Of a stretch of DNA of 64,000 nt, positions 15,080 to 24,017 are shown piece by piece. Numbering within the stretch: the first letter of the stretch is position 1; each line of letters opens with the position of its first letter. The stretch comes from Singulisphaera sp. GP187 (GTDB lineage Bacteria > Planctomycetota > Planctomycetia > Gemmatales > Gemmataceae): contig CAMDQN010000017.1 in NCBI GenBank assembly GCA_945905925.1, positions 1-64,000 of the forward strand. The letters are read 5' to 3'. The translations under genes were made by a program, and so were the position numbers. A model generated the notes under the pieces. It was not told the origin of the DNA. It did not search any database and saw only the letters and a list, made by a program, of their open reading frames with translations.

Positions 15080-16078
15080 TTAAGCAGCCACGGCCTTCGC
15101 CGCGCTCTTCACCAGTTGGCGAATGACCTCGTCGATGGTGACGCCTTCGCTCTGCGCGGCGAAGTTGAGGATGAGTCGGTGTCGCAGGATCGGCGTGGCG
15201 ACCGCGACGATGTCGTCGCCGGCCACGTGGTTCGCCCCGCGAAGCAGCGCGTGCGCCTTCGCCGCGAGGATCAGGTTCATGCTCGCACGTGGGCCGGCGC
15301 CCCACGTCAGCCACTTCTGCACGAACTCGGCCGCTTCCGGGGTGCCCGGCCGCGACAGCCGCGTGATCCGCTTCGCGAAGTGGAACACCTTGTCCGAAAC
15401 TGGCACGCGGCGCACGATGTGCTGCAACCCGATGATGTCTTCACCGGTGAGTACCGGGTTCACGGTCACCTTCGTGTCCGAGGTGCCCATCCGCATGATC
15501 TGTTCTTCTTCCGCGTCGGTCGGGTAATCGACCTTGATGAGGAACAGGAACCGGTCGAGCTGCGCCTCGGGCAGCGGGTAAGTACCTTCCTGTTCGATTG
15601 GGTTCTGCGTGGCGAGTACGAAGAACGGGTTGGGCATCGGGTGATCGATGCCGCCGATAGAGGCTTTCCGCTCCTGCATTGCTTCGAGAAGTGCGGCTTG
15701 CGTCTTCGGCGGTGTGCGGTTGATTTCGTCAGCCAGCACGATGTTCGCGAAGATCGGCCCAGCCATGAACTTGAACATGCGCTCCCGCGTCACCGGGTCG
15801 TCCTGGATGACTTCCGAGCCGGTGATGTCCGACGGCATCAGGTCGGGGGTGAACTGAATCCGCTTGAACTTGAGGTCGAGCGCCTGAGCCAGCGTGGAGA
15901 CCATGAGCGTCTTCGCCAGTCCCGGCACACCCATCAAGAGCGCGTGACTGCGGCAGAAGATCGCCATGAGCAGTTCATCGACCACCTTCTCCTGACCGAC
16001 GATGATCTTGCCGATTTCCTTCTTCAATTTCTGGTGCGCGGCCCGAAGTTTCTCGATCATCTCAACGTCGTTTTCCAC
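15080..16078 (-). CDS. MoxR-family AAA+ ATPase
   Basis: A 332-residue MoxR ATPase of normal length. Walker A is GVPGLAKT (residues 50-57). Walker B is IVLADEIN, followed by the family signature RTPPKTQAALLEAMQE. Sensor 1 is FVLATQNPIEQEGTYPLPEAQLDRF. It is the first gene of the cluster with DUF58, BatA-VWA and VWA proteins; such ATPases act as chaperones that mature or insert metal cofactors or assemble VWA-containing complexes. The real client in this organism cannot be told from the sequence. A galE gene lies upstream on the same strand, 229 bp away, with a palindromic element between. Confidence 0.95.
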   Translation of the reverse strand: MENDVEMIEKLRAAHQKLKKEIGKIIVGQEKVVDELLMAIFCRSHALLMGVPGLAKTLMVSTLAQALDLKFKRIQFTPDLMPSDITGSEVIQDDPVTRERMFKFMAGPIFANIVLADEINRTPPKTQAALLEAMQERKASIGGIDHPMPNPFFVLATQNPIEQEGTYPLPEAQLDRFLFLIKVDYPTDAEEEQIMRMGTSDTKVTVNPVLTGEDIIGLQHIVRRVPVSDKVFHFAKRITRLSRPGTPEAAEFVQKWLTWGAGPRASMNLILAAKAHALLRGANHVAGDDIVAVATPILRHRLILNFAAQSEGVTIDEVIRQLVKSAAKAVAA

Positions 16079-16223
16079 GGTTGGCGCTCACGGTTTGCGG
16101 ATCGGGTGATTGTAAAGGCAGTCGTTCGGAGAAAAGCGGTTGGCGGGTAGGGCACTATCTAACCACACAAGACGAACCGACGCAAAGGATTAAACTTAAA
16201 CCTCGTCGGAAAAGTAGTGGCCC

Positions 16224-16305
16224 GAAGAACCCCTCTCCAACCCCTCCCCTAAGAATGGAGGGACTTCAGCATTTAGCCCCTCCATTCTTAGGGGAGGGGT
16301 TCTTC
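16224..16305. repeat. Shorter relative of the in-frame palindromic element
   Basis: An 82-bp inverted repeat with ends GAAGAACCCCTCTCC and its inverse, and arms sharing CCCCTCCCCTAAGAATGGAG. It begins two bases past the galE stop on the transcript and could act as a 3' stem. It shares the end GAAGAACC...CCCTCCCCTAAGAA with the copies at 13969 and 57105, but the arms are shorter. Read in the equivalent frame it is also open and would give EEPLSNPSPKNGG. Confidence 0.85.
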
Positions 16306-16307
16306 TG

Positions 16308-17291
16308 TTACTCTCCGAAGCCGTTGGGGTGGGTCTTGTGCCAGCGCCATGCGGTTCCGAGGATCGATTTCAGGTTGTCGTACTTCGCGGACCAGCCGAG
16401 TTCTTTGCGAATTTTGCTCGCGTCGGCCACGAGCACGGGCGGGTCGCCGGCGCGGCGCGGACCTTCCTTGACCGGCACCTTCAGGCCGGTTACCTCTTCG
16501 ACGGTCGCGATCACTTCGCGCACGCTGTACCCGCGACCGATTCCCACATTGTACGCGAGTTTCGTCCCCGGCCCGATTTTGCCGAGCGCGAGGACGTGCG
16601 CGGCGGCCAGATCATCGACGTGGATGTAGTCGCGAACGCAGGTGCCGTCGGGCGTGGGGTAGTCGGTGCCGAACACAGTAACGTGCGGAATCTTCCCGGC
16701 CGCGGCCTGGAACACGAGCGGGATCAGGTGCGGCTCCGGTGTGTGGTCTTCGCCGATGGTGCCGTCTTCCGCGGCCCCGGCCGCATTGAAGTACCGCAAC
16801 GCGCAGAACCCAAAGGGATACGCCCCGGCGTAGTCCGCAAGCGCTCGCTCGAACGCGAGCTTCGTGTTGCCATAGGGGCTCACTGGCAACTGCTTCTCGT
16901 CCTCGGTGATCGGCACCGTGTTAGTCACGCCATAGGTCGCGCAGGTGCTGGAGAAGACGAACTTTTGCACGCCGTTGCGCCTGCACCGGTCGAGCAGTTG
17001 CAGTGAGTAAATGAGGTTGTTGGTGTAGTATTTCGCGGGGTTCGTGATGGACTCGCCAACATACGCGAACGCGGCGAAGTGAACGACCGCTTCGATGCGG
17101 TTGACCACGAGCAGGTTATCGACGTGGTCGATGTCGCGGAGGTCGCCGACGACGAGGTTCGCGGCCGGGACCGCCTGCCGGTGGCCGAATTCGAGGCTGT
17201 CGTACGCGGTGACTTCGTGCCCGGCGGCGAGCAGTTGCCGGACCGTGTGTGAGCCGATGTAGCCGGCCCCGCCAGTGACCAAAATGCGCAT
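16308..17291 (-). CDS. galE: UDP-glucose 4-epimerase
   Basis: A 327-residue short-chain dehydrogenase/reductase of typical GalE length. The NAD-binding Rossmann start is GGAGYIGSH (residues 7-15). The catalytic YxxxK is in SPYGNTKLAFE near residue 145, with the conserved Ser/Thr in SSTCATYG before it. The substrate-side motif RYFNAAGA is present. It should interconvert UDP-glucose and UDP-galactose for surface polysaccharide. It lies 104 bp downstream of the ABC ATPase on the same strand; the spacer carries heptamer repeats. The short C-terminus ends with WHKTHPNGFGE. Confidence 0.95.
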   Translation of the reverse strand: MRILVTGGAGYIGSHTVRQLLAAGHEVTAYDSLEFGHRQAVPAANLVVGDLRDIDHVDNLLVVNRIEAVVHFAAFAYVGESITNPAKYYTNNLIYSLQLLDRCRRNGVQKFVFSSTCATYGVTNTVPITEDEKQLPVSPYGNTKLAFERALADYAGAYPFGFCALRYFNAAGAAEDGTIGEDHTPEPHLIPLVFQAAAGKIPHVTVFGTDYPTPDGTCVRDYIHVDDLAAAHVLALGKIGPGTKLAYNVGIGRGYSVREVIATVEEVTGLKVPVKEGPRRAGDPPVLVADASKIRKELGWSAKYDNLKSILGTAWRWHKTHPNGFGE

Positions 17292-17395
17292 GAGAGTGTT
17301 TAGTGTTTCGTGTTTGGTGTTCAGTACGGCAGTTGTACGGCGCGAAGGATGAGGCGAAAGCCGTCTTCACTAAACACTACACCCCAAACACGGCC
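17292..17395. repeat. Diverged GTTTGGT heptamer inverted repeat
   Basis: The spacer starts with GTGTTTAGTGTTTCGTGTTTGG and ends with CACTAAACACTACACCCC and AAACACGG, so the two ends are inverted versions of one another. It belongs to the heptamer family of 7263-7413 but is more decayed. Confidence 0.65.
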
Positions 17396-18337
17396 TTAAC
17401 TGGTGATGCCCTTCGTGATGGTCAGGAAGATGTGCTGGATGTTGATTTCTTCTTCGCGGAAGCTGTGGAGTTTGAACTTGTCGGCGATGAGCCGTTCCGG
17501 GATGAAACTGCCGTCTTCCAGACCGGCGCGGAGTGCGACGCGAATGAGACGCGTTTTTGGGTCGATTGCGGCGAGGGCGACTTCTTTGAACGCGCTGAGT
17601 TTGGGCAGTGCTTCTGCGTTGCGGTCGCCGACCGAGACGAGGAAGATGCGCCCGCCACGCACCTTGCGGACCTCGTTCTCGGCCTCCTCGACGGTGCCGT
17701 TGAAGATCAACTTGCCGCGCTCGATGATGCCGAGCGTGTTGCAGATTTCGGCCAGTTCCGGGAGGATGTGCGACGAGAGCATGATCGTCTTGCGCTCCTG
17801 GCGGAGTCGTTTAATCAGTTCTTGCATCTCGATGCGCGCTCGCGGGTCGAGACCACTGGCGGGTTCGTCGAGCAGCAACACCTGCGGGTCGTGGAGCAGC
17901 ACGCGGGCCAAGCCGAGGCGCTGCGTCATCCCGCGACTGAGGCTCGTCACGAGCGCGTCGCGCTTGTAGCCGAGATCGACGTAGTCGAGAACTTGCTCGA
18001 CTTTCTTCTTGCGTTCCGTGCCCTGGATGCGATACGCGGCGGCGAAGAATTCGAGGTACTCGGTGACCTTCATGTCGTCGTACACGCCGAATGCGTCCGG
18101 CATGTACCCGATCGCGCGGCGGATTTCCTTCGACCCAGTGTAGATCGAGTGTCCGCACACGGTCGCCTCGCCCCAACTCGGGTTGAGGAGCGTGGCGAGC
18201 ATTCGCATGGTGGTGGTTTTGCCGGCCCCGTTCGGGCCGATGAAGCCGTACACGTCGCCCGGTTCGAGCTTCAGAGACAGCCGTTCCACCGCGAACAGCT
18301 CGCCGTATTTCTTCGTCAGGTCGCGGCACTCGATCAT
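17396..18337 (-). CDS. ABC transporter ATP-binding protein
   Basis: A 313-residue ATPase. The start ATG at 18337 gives MIECRDLTKKYGELFAVERL; the open frame extends upstream only through a repeat. Walker A is GPNGAGKTT, the signature is LSRGMTQRLGLAR, Walker B is VLLLDEPASGLDP and the switch His is in SSHILPELAEI. The long C-terminal extension resembles the CcmA/GldA-type ATPases of ABC-2 exporters. No ABC-2 permease is present in the window; the only membrane neighbour is the upstream 794-residue protein, so the permease partner may be elsewhere or that protein may act with it. Confidence 0.92.
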   Translation of the reverse strand: MIECRDLTKKYGELFAVERLSLKLEPGDVYGFIGPNGAGKTTTMRMLATLLNPSWGEATVCGHSIYTGSKEIRRAIGYMPDAFGVYDDMKVTEYLEFFAAAYRIQGTERKKKVEQVLDYVDLGYKRDALVTSLSRGMTQRLGLARVLLHDPQVLLLDEPASGLDPRARIEMQELIKRLRQERKTIMLSSHILPELAEICNTLGIIERGKLIFNGTVEEAENEVRKVRGGRIFLVSVGDRNAEALPKLSAFKEVALAAIDPKTRLIRVALRAGLEDGSFIPERLIADKFKLHSFREEEINIQHIFLTITKGITS

Positions 18338-18444
18338 GGCTCGCTTCGCTCGCTGTGTTTGATGTTTGGTGTTTCGTGTTTGGTGTACGAGGTATGCGAA
18401 CTGAACTCGCACTGGTTCGAGGACGAAACACCAAACACCAAACA
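18338..18444. repeat. GTTTGGT heptamer inverted repeat
   Basis: GTTTGATGTTTGGTGTTTCG and GTGTTTGGTG at one end are mirrored by ACGAAACACCAAACACCAAA at the other. It fills the spacer between the 794-residue membrane protein and the ABC ATPase. Confidence 0.8.
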
Positions 18445-20829
18445 CTAACGGACGGGAATGTAAAACCGGACCCACGTTTCCTGGCGCGCGGTGCCGGGGG
18501 TCGGGCGGCGCTCGCCGGAACCCGGGAGCGATTTCAGCCACAACTTCGCGGGCGCGTTCGGGCCGGTGAGGACGCCTTCGGCTGGGCCGAGCGGCGGCGC
18601 GACGCGGCCTACGACAATTACTTCGTCGCGGTTCTCAGGCGAGAGCCGCCACGATTGATCCAGCCGCCGGAACGACGCGTTTCGTGCGGTCACGCCTTCG
18701 TCGTTCCGCAACGAACCTTCGTGAAACAGCATCCCCATCAGCGGGAGCGGTCCGGTGCTCGCCGCTTGTTGCTGCCGCTGCACGTTCTTCTGCCCCGGTC
18801 GCTCCGCGTAGGACTGCACGAGGCTGAGTAGCGGCTCCAACTTCGCGTTCGTCTGGAGCCACTGCGTCGAGGGCGTGCCCTGATCGAGAACCAACCGCAC
18901 CGGGTAACCGCGAACGATCACCTCGCCCGGGAGCGGGTACGCTTGGCCCGCGTAGAACGCGACGCAGTCTGTCAGCTCTGGCAGCGGCAAGTTGTGGGTG
19001 AACGTGCCGATCGCTTTCGTCCGGTCGCCCGGCGGGTGAACGAGGTTCGATGTGAACCGGAATGGTACACCGGGCAGTTCAAAGAGAGGGTCCAAACGAG
19101 CCGACCAGTTCGCGGAGAACGACTTCGTGGACCACACCTGAATCGGCACGTTCTCCAGACCGTTCGCGCCGGCCGCGTACTTGCGGCGTGTGAGACCGGC
19201 GCGCCCGACTCGCGGCGCGCCGATCGACGCGACCACTGTGCCTTCGGGCTGTTCTTCCGTGCTCCACCCGTCGCCGGGCGTCACACCGACCGCGTACGAG
19301 TCGATGCGCGGGCTGAACACCGTGAACCACGTCGTACCGTAGATTCGCGCCGATGCCGGGTCCACGTCCACCACGTCGAGTTTGTTCACTTTCAGTTCAC
19401 GGCCCTTCACGGCGGACGCGGAGAGGTACGCGAGCACGCTGACCGTTATTACGATGATCGGGAACGTGATCCAGGTGAGTTCGAGCCGCCCCAGAACTCG
19501 CTTGAGGAAGTAATACTCGATCGGTCCGATTAACAGGATGTACAGCACGATGAGGACCGCGACCCAGCCGAACGACACCACCGGCACGCCGTCGAACGTG
19601 TCGTTGTGCGTTCGCAGTGCGACAGCGGCTTCGTCCTCGTCTTCGGTCATGCTGCCGGGGGGACGCGGTTTGCCTTCGCCCGCATTCGACGCGCGATTCG
19701 CGCCGGCTTCGCGCAGTACGAAGTCCCAGAATTCCTTCCGCGCACCGAACTCGGCGAACGGGGAACCGTCGAGGTCGAACCCGACGACCGTGACGCGCCC
19801 GAGGCCGAGGGCGCTTTGCACCACGACCGGTTCGCGAGTGTCCTCGGATCGTCCCGGCGGCGGAATGAGTACGCGGGCTGCCTTCCCCAGTTGCGGAACG
19901 AAGTTCGCCATTGGGAACGTCGCCCCCCGCGCGCCGATCGCGCCGCTCGCGGTGTTCGCTTGCCCCACACCCACGGACCACACCAACCCCACGACCTCCA
20001 CCTGCCGCACCGGCGCGGAACTGATCAACGGGAACGATAGCATCGGCTTCAGTGCGAACGGGAGCAGCGGCTCCAGCGCGGGAAGTTGCGCGACGATCGC
20101 GGCGCTTGTGCCGACGGAGGTCACGATGCGCCCGCCGCGGCGTACCCATTCGAGCAGCGCCTCGCGTTTCTGCTTGTTTGCGGGCGTCGCGTCGTCGCCG
20201 AAGAGTTGCTTCACAAATTCGGGCGTGCCGGTGTTCAGCATGACGAGGTCCGCGGCTTCGTAGCCGTACCAGCGGTCGGGAAGTTGCGCCACGCTTGCGA
20301 TGTGCGCGAGTTCGACGCGGCCGGCGCGGAGCGATCCGGTTTCGGCCGGTGCGGTCGCGGGCTTGGGTAACTCGAAGCCGGCCGGGGCCCGGCCCAGCGC
20401 GAGGACGACGTATTGAAGCGGTTCGCGCGGTCGTACGCGGGCGCGGAACGGTTCGGACAGTGCGACCCCCTTCGCGGTGCGCACGGTGGCGGTGACTTCG
20501 CTTGCTGCGCCGCCGGGCCGAACGTAGCCGATCGTGCTGCGGTCGCTCGCGAGGTTCAGCGGGATCGTGAAGGTGGTGGTGACTTCGTCCGCATCGGGCG
20601 CTTCGATGACGAGTTCCGCTGGCTCGGTCACGTCGCCGAGTATTTCGAGTTGAACGTGGACGGGCGCCCACGCGCCGAACTTCGCGACGTGCGCGTCGTC
20701 GCGCCCGGTTGGGAATCCGACCGTGACGCCGGTGATCTTCACCTTGTCTTTGGCGAACGCGGGCGTGGCGAATATCAGGAGTACGAACGCGACCGCGAGA
20801 ATGCGCCCGATGGTGGCCGCCGTTGACAT
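18445..20829 (-). CDS. Exported membrane protein, function unknown
   Basis: A 794-residue protein with a signal peptide (to about residue 26, ...ATPAFAKDKV). It has a large periplasmic N-terminal part containing a stretch reminiscent of an amidotransferase-like fold (LLEWVRRGGRIVTSVG). Two membrane helices lie around residues 430-485 (VSFGWVAVLIVLYILLIGP and WITFPIIVITVSVLAYL). A beta-rich C-terminal region follows. No catalytic motif is seen. The layout recalls the large membrane proteins encoded next to ABC-2 ATPases in planctomycetes, and the ABC ATPase is the next gene; joint function is inferred. Confidence 0.65.
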   Translation of the reverse strand: MSTAATIGRILAVAFVLLIFATPAFAKDKVKITGVTVGFPTGRDDAHVAKFGAWAPVHVQLEILGDVTEPAELVIEAPDADEVTTTFTIPLNLASDRSTIGYVRPGGAASEVTATVRTAKGVALSEPFRARVRPREPLQYVVLALGRAPAGFELPKPATAPAETGSLRAGRVELAHIASVAQLPDRWYGYEAADLVMLNTGTPEFVKQLFGDDATPANKQKREALLEWVRRGGRIVTSVGTSAAIVAQLPALEPLLPFALKPMLSFPLISSAPVRQVEVVGLVWSVGVGQANTASGAIGARGATFPMANFVPQLGKAARVLIPPPGRSEDTREPVVVQSALGLGRVTVVGFDLDGSPFAEFGARKEFWDFVLREAGANRASNAGEGKPRPPGSMTEDEDEAAVALRTHNDTFDGVPVVSFGWVAVLIVLYILLIGPIEYYFLKRVLGRLELTWITFPIIVITVSVLAYLSASAVKGRELKVNKLDVVDVDPASARIYGTTWFTVFSPRIDSYAVGVTPGDGWSTEEQPEGTVVASIGAPRVGRAGLTRRKYAAGANGLENVPIQVWSTKSFSANWSARLDPLFELPGVPFRFTSNLVHPPGDRTKAIGTFTHNLPLPELTDCVAFYAGQAYPLPGEVIVRGYPVRLVLDQGTPSTQWLQTNAKLEPLLSLVQSYAERPGQKNVQRQQQAASTGPLPLMGMLFHEGSLRNDEGVTARNASFRRLDQSWRLSPENRDEVIVVGRVAPPLGPAEGVLTGPNAPAKLWLKSLPGSGERRPTPGTARQETWVRFYIPVR

Positions 20830-20847
20830 GAATCGTCTCGTCTGTGT

Positions 20848-20887
20848 TCTTGGTGAGTGGGGGCTGATGCCCCCGCTCGCCTTTGGA
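20848..20887. repeat. Degenerate TCTTGGCGAGCGG-family hairpin
   Basis: The sequence TCTTGGTGAGTGGGGGC-TGAT-GCCCCCGCTCGCC is a shortened, partly decayed copy of the palindromes at 25612-25707 and 60703-60742. It lies between the MazG-like gene and the membrane protein gene. Confidence 0.6.
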
Positions 20888-20892
20888 CAGGC

Positions 20893-21195
20893 TCACGGCT
20901 TTGCCGCAACGCACGCGCACGGCGTTGCGTGGCATTTGGGACAACCGGTACCGTATTTGCGCCGCATCGCGTCTTCGAGGTCCACGCCCGCGATGTTCGC
21001 GAGGGTCGCCAGCCACGCCAACACGTCCGCGAACTCCAGCGCGAGGTTACCGGCGTCCGTCGCGCGGTCGCGGAGCGCGGCCGACAACTCGCCGACCTCC
21101 TCCATGAACCACATGAACGTGCCTTCGGCGCCGCGCGTGCCGTCCTTTGCGCCGAACAGTTCGCGAATACGCGCTTGCACGTCCCGGAGGGTCAT
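20893..21195 (-). CDS. MazG-like nucleotide pyrophosphohydrolase
   Basis: A 100-residue all-alpha NTP pyrophosphatase-like protein. The core EEVGELSAAL (near residue 30) and EFADVLAWLATLANIAGVDLE give the ExxE...ExxD pattern of MazG/dUTPase-type enzymes that bind Mg2+. The C-terminus has CPKCHATPCAC, four Cys that could bind a metal. The ATG at 21195 is taken as start; an in-frame GTG eight codons upstream is an alternative. Such enzymes clean up aberrant nucleotides. It lies 122 bp after the histidine kinase gene. Confidence 0.82.
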   Translation of the reverse strand: MTLRDVQARIRELFGAKDGTRGAEGTFMWFMEEVGELSAALRDRATDAGNLALEFADVLAWLATLANIAGVDLEDAMRRKYGTGCPKCHATPCACVAAKP

Positions 21196-21317
21196 CGGCG
21201 GTCGCGTGGGTTCCGTCACGCACACGATTCTACGACCGCGCGCGCCCGACGGCAGCGGGGCATCACTGATACGCGGAGCGAAGGGCGGGAGTTCGGTTTG
21301 CTTGATGACTTGCGAGT

Positions 21318-23942
21318 TTACGACTGAGGGAGTTCGAGGCGGAAGCACGCGCCCGGCGCGCCATCGGCCGGGCGATACGCGACCGTGCCGCCCAGCACTT
21401 CCGCCCACTGCTTCGCCAGCGCCAGACCTAGACCCGCGCCGCCGGCGGTGGTCTCCGCCCTCGTGCCGCGGCGGAACGGCTTGAAGATTGATTTTCGCTC
21501 GTTCGCGGGAACGCCGGCGCCGCGGTCTTCCACCTCGAAGATCACGCGGTTCGAGCCGTCCGGTTTGGCCCACAGCCAGATGCGTTTGTCGTCGGCGTCG
21601 CGCGTGTACTTGCGGGCGTTGTCGATCAGGTTGCCGACAATCTGCTGAACCATCGCCAGGTCGGTGCAGACTTCCAGATCGGCTGGGAGTGTCGAGATGA
21701 CCACCAGTACCTTGTCGTCGGCCGCAACGCGATCCGCCCACGTCTTCTGCAACTGGTCGAGCAACTCGCCGACCTTCACTGGCTTCAGGTCGCCGTTCTT
21801 GCGGCGCTTTTCGAGTTTCGCGAAGTCCAGCACGTTGTCGATGAGCCGGTGTAACCGGTCGGACTCGGTCGCGAGCGTGTTCAGGTACTCTTGCCGCTTC
21901 GCCTCGTCGTGAATCATGCCACTGGTGAGCAGGTCGAGGTACAAGCGGAGCGACGTGAGCGGAGTGCGAAGCTCGTGCGTGACGGCCGACACGAACCTGA
22001 TGCGGCGCTCCGCGAGGTCGATGAGTGACCACCCGCTGAGGCCGACCGCCGTGAACGCGATGAACGCCGCGATCCATACCAGCACCAACCCGAACCGGAG
22101 CGGCGTCCACCCGCAGGGTGGCAGTTCGGCGGTGGGTCCGGGATCGAGCTGCACGGGGAGAGCGGTCATCGCGCGATCCGGCGACACGCCATGCGGGTTC
22201 TTCACCGGGACGAGCTTCGCGTCTGGGAACAAGTCTTTCACTTCGTCCTTGAGCACCAACTCCAGTTTGGACCAGTCGAGGATCACACCCTGATAGACCG
22301 ACTTGTTGTCGAGCCGCGCGATGCGCACGAGCACGAGCGTTTCGGTGCCGTCGGCGGCGGTGATCCACTGCGGGCGCATCGAGCCGAGGTGGATGTTGAC
22401 CGCTGGCGGGCCGACGAGTGCGTTGTTCCCGAAGTTGTTGTTCTGAATCGCGTTCGTGAAGTTCTTCGCGGGGGCCGGACGATCTTCCGCGGGCGGGACC
22501 AATCGCGGCGCGAAGAAGTCGTGCGCGCCTTTGGCGAGGCTCCACGGCGCGGTGAACAGCATCTGCGCTTCGATTCGCGCGAGTTTTCGGCACTCGTCGG
22601 TGACTTCGTCGAGGCACCGCCGGCGTTCAAGGCCCAACCGCAAGGTCGCGAGGTGTTCCGAGAAGGTGCCGCGGAACTGCTCCGTCTGCACCTTCTTCAT
22701 CGTGTCGATCGCCTTCGCGTTCTCGGCTTCTTTCCTGGTTTTTTCGTTCACCGGGTCGGCCGTTGCGCCGGCCTTACTGGGTGCGAACGGCCTCTTGCCG
22801 TCCTTGCTGTTCTTGTCGTTGTCGCCGCCGATTCCGGGCGGTACGGTGGGCACCCCACCCGGACCGGGAAGCGGCACGTCGGGCGCCATCGGCACCCCGG
22901 TGAGCGGGTTGCCGGTATTCGGCGGTTTCGGGTCGGGGTTAAGTTGGTTTTGCTGATAGCCTTTGCCGTAGGGGTATTCGAGGCCCGCGTTCTTGGACTC
23001 CTGAATCGCACGCTGGATGGTGCCCGCGCGGTTCAAGTAATCGGTGCGCCCTCGGTCGTTCTCCGGCACCTGCGAGAAGCCGCCGCGCCCGACACCCGCG
23101 CTTGGCGCCTGAGCGACCGGCGCCGGTGGCAGACCCGGTCCCGGCATCTGCGGTATGGGTGGCACCGGAGAGGTTTGCACCGTGGGCACCTCTTTCTTCG
23201 CGCCCGGCAGATCGTTGTCGCGCAGATTGTTGGCGACCGCGTCGCGGCGCTTGAACTCCCACCCGAACATGCGGAAGGAATTGGAGGTCGCGTCGAGCGG
23301 CGGAAGCCCGCTGACAGGTCCCATGTCCGGCGGCGGAGGCGGCTTGGGGAGCGAACTCGGAGCGTACTGCTGCAACGAGTCGGTGGTGAACAGCGGGACC
23401 GCGAACGGGGGCGAATCGGCGGGGATGGCTCGCTCGCGCGCCGCGAGCAGGTCACACGTCCAGTTCGCCGGGTGCTTCGCGCGGACGCCATCGAGTGCGT
23501 TCGCGCGTTCCGTGGTGTCGTTCCGCAACGGCAGTTCGGGCCACGCGAGTTTCACGCGGTCGCGCGCCTCGGGCACGAGTACTTGCGGCGAGTCCCACCC
23601 GGTCGCGGGGTCGAGTTGCACGTGCAGTTTCATCCAGTCGGGGAACGGCGCCGCGAGCAGTGGCGTGGGGCCGTTGGTGGAACCCGAAAGTGGATCAGCC
23701 GAGGTGTAGTGGTAGAACGGGCGGCTGTCTTCGACGCCGAGCGCGGGGAGCATGCGCCCGTCGAGGCGCCACAGTGCGACGCGCAGGTTGTTCCCGAGTT
23801 CCGCTTGCGCGGCGGCTTCGCGCTGGGCCTGTTCGACGCGCAGGGCGACGATTGTGACCCAGCCCAGACCCGCGAACACGAGGGCGGCGACGAGGAAGAA
23901 CACAACTGGACCGCCGACCGGACCGAGCAAACGCCGGGACAT
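21318..23942 (-). CDS. Sensor histidine kinase with long Pro-rich periplasmic region
   Basis: An 874-residue membrane kinase. The ATG at 23942 (MSRRLLGPVGG) precedes the first helix (VVFFLVAALVFAGLGWVTIVAL). A sensor region of about 590 residues follows, rich in proline and glycine in its middle, and then a second helix (LVLVWIAAFIAFTAVGLSGW). HisKA has FVSAVTHELRTPLTSL with the phosphoacceptor His near residue 656. The ATPase domain shows NLIDNARKY, EVEDRGAGVP and GAGLGLALAK. There is almost no linker between the helix and HisKA, so a normal HAMP domain is missing. It lies 75 bp after its response regulator gene. The signal is unknown. Confidence 0.92.
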   Translation of the reverse strand: MSRRLLGPVGGPVVFFLVAALVFAGLGWVTIVALRVEQAQREAAAQAELGNNLRVALWRLDGRMLPALGVEDSRPFYHYTSADPLSGSTNGPTPLLAAPFPDWMKLHVQLDPATGWDSPQVLVPEARDRVKLAWPELPLRNDTTERANALDGVRAKHPANWTCDLLAARERAIPADSPPFAVPLFTTDSLQQYAPSSLPKPPPPPDMGPVSGLPPLDATSNSFRMFGWEFKRRDAVANNLRDNDLPGAKKEVPTVQTSPVPPIPQMPGPGLPPAPVAQAPSAGVGRGGFSQVPENDRGRTDYLNRAGTIQRAIQESKNAGLEYPYGKGYQQNQLNPDPKPPNTGNPLTGVPMAPDVPLPGPGGVPTVPPGIGGDNDKNSKDGKRPFAPSKAGATADPVNEKTRKEAENAKAIDTMKKVQTEQFRGTFSEHLATLRLGLERRRCLDEVTDECRKLARIEAQMLFTAPWSLAKGAHDFFAPRLVPPAEDRPAPAKNFTNAIQNNNFGNNALVGPPAVNIHLGSMRPQWITAADGTETLVLVRIARLDNKSVYQGVILDWSKLELVLKDEVKDLFPDAKLVPVKNPHGVSPDRAMTALPVQLDPGPTAELPPCGWTPLRFGLVLVWIAAFIAFTAVGLSGWSLIDLAERRIRFVSAVTHELRTPLTSLRLYLDLLTSGMIHDEAKRQEYLNTLATESDRLHRLIDNVLDFAKLEKRRKNGDLKPVKVGELLDQLQKTWADRVAADDKVLVVISTLPADLEVCTDLAMVQQIVGNLIDNARKYTRDADDKRIWLWAKPDGSNRVIFEVEDRGAGVPANERKSIFKPFRRGTRAETTAGGAGLGLALAKQWAEVLGGTVAYRPADGAPGACFRLELPQS

Positions 23943-24017
23943 TTCGTTCTCCGTCTCGAGTCCGCGGGTCTCAAGTCCCAAGTCGAAGATTCTGCTCCGT
24001 GTCTTCGGCTTGAGACT

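Noticed and set aside
18445-20829. ABC-2 permease for the adjacent ATPase
   Set aside because: Only two clear membrane helices are seen in the middle, which is too few for a permease.
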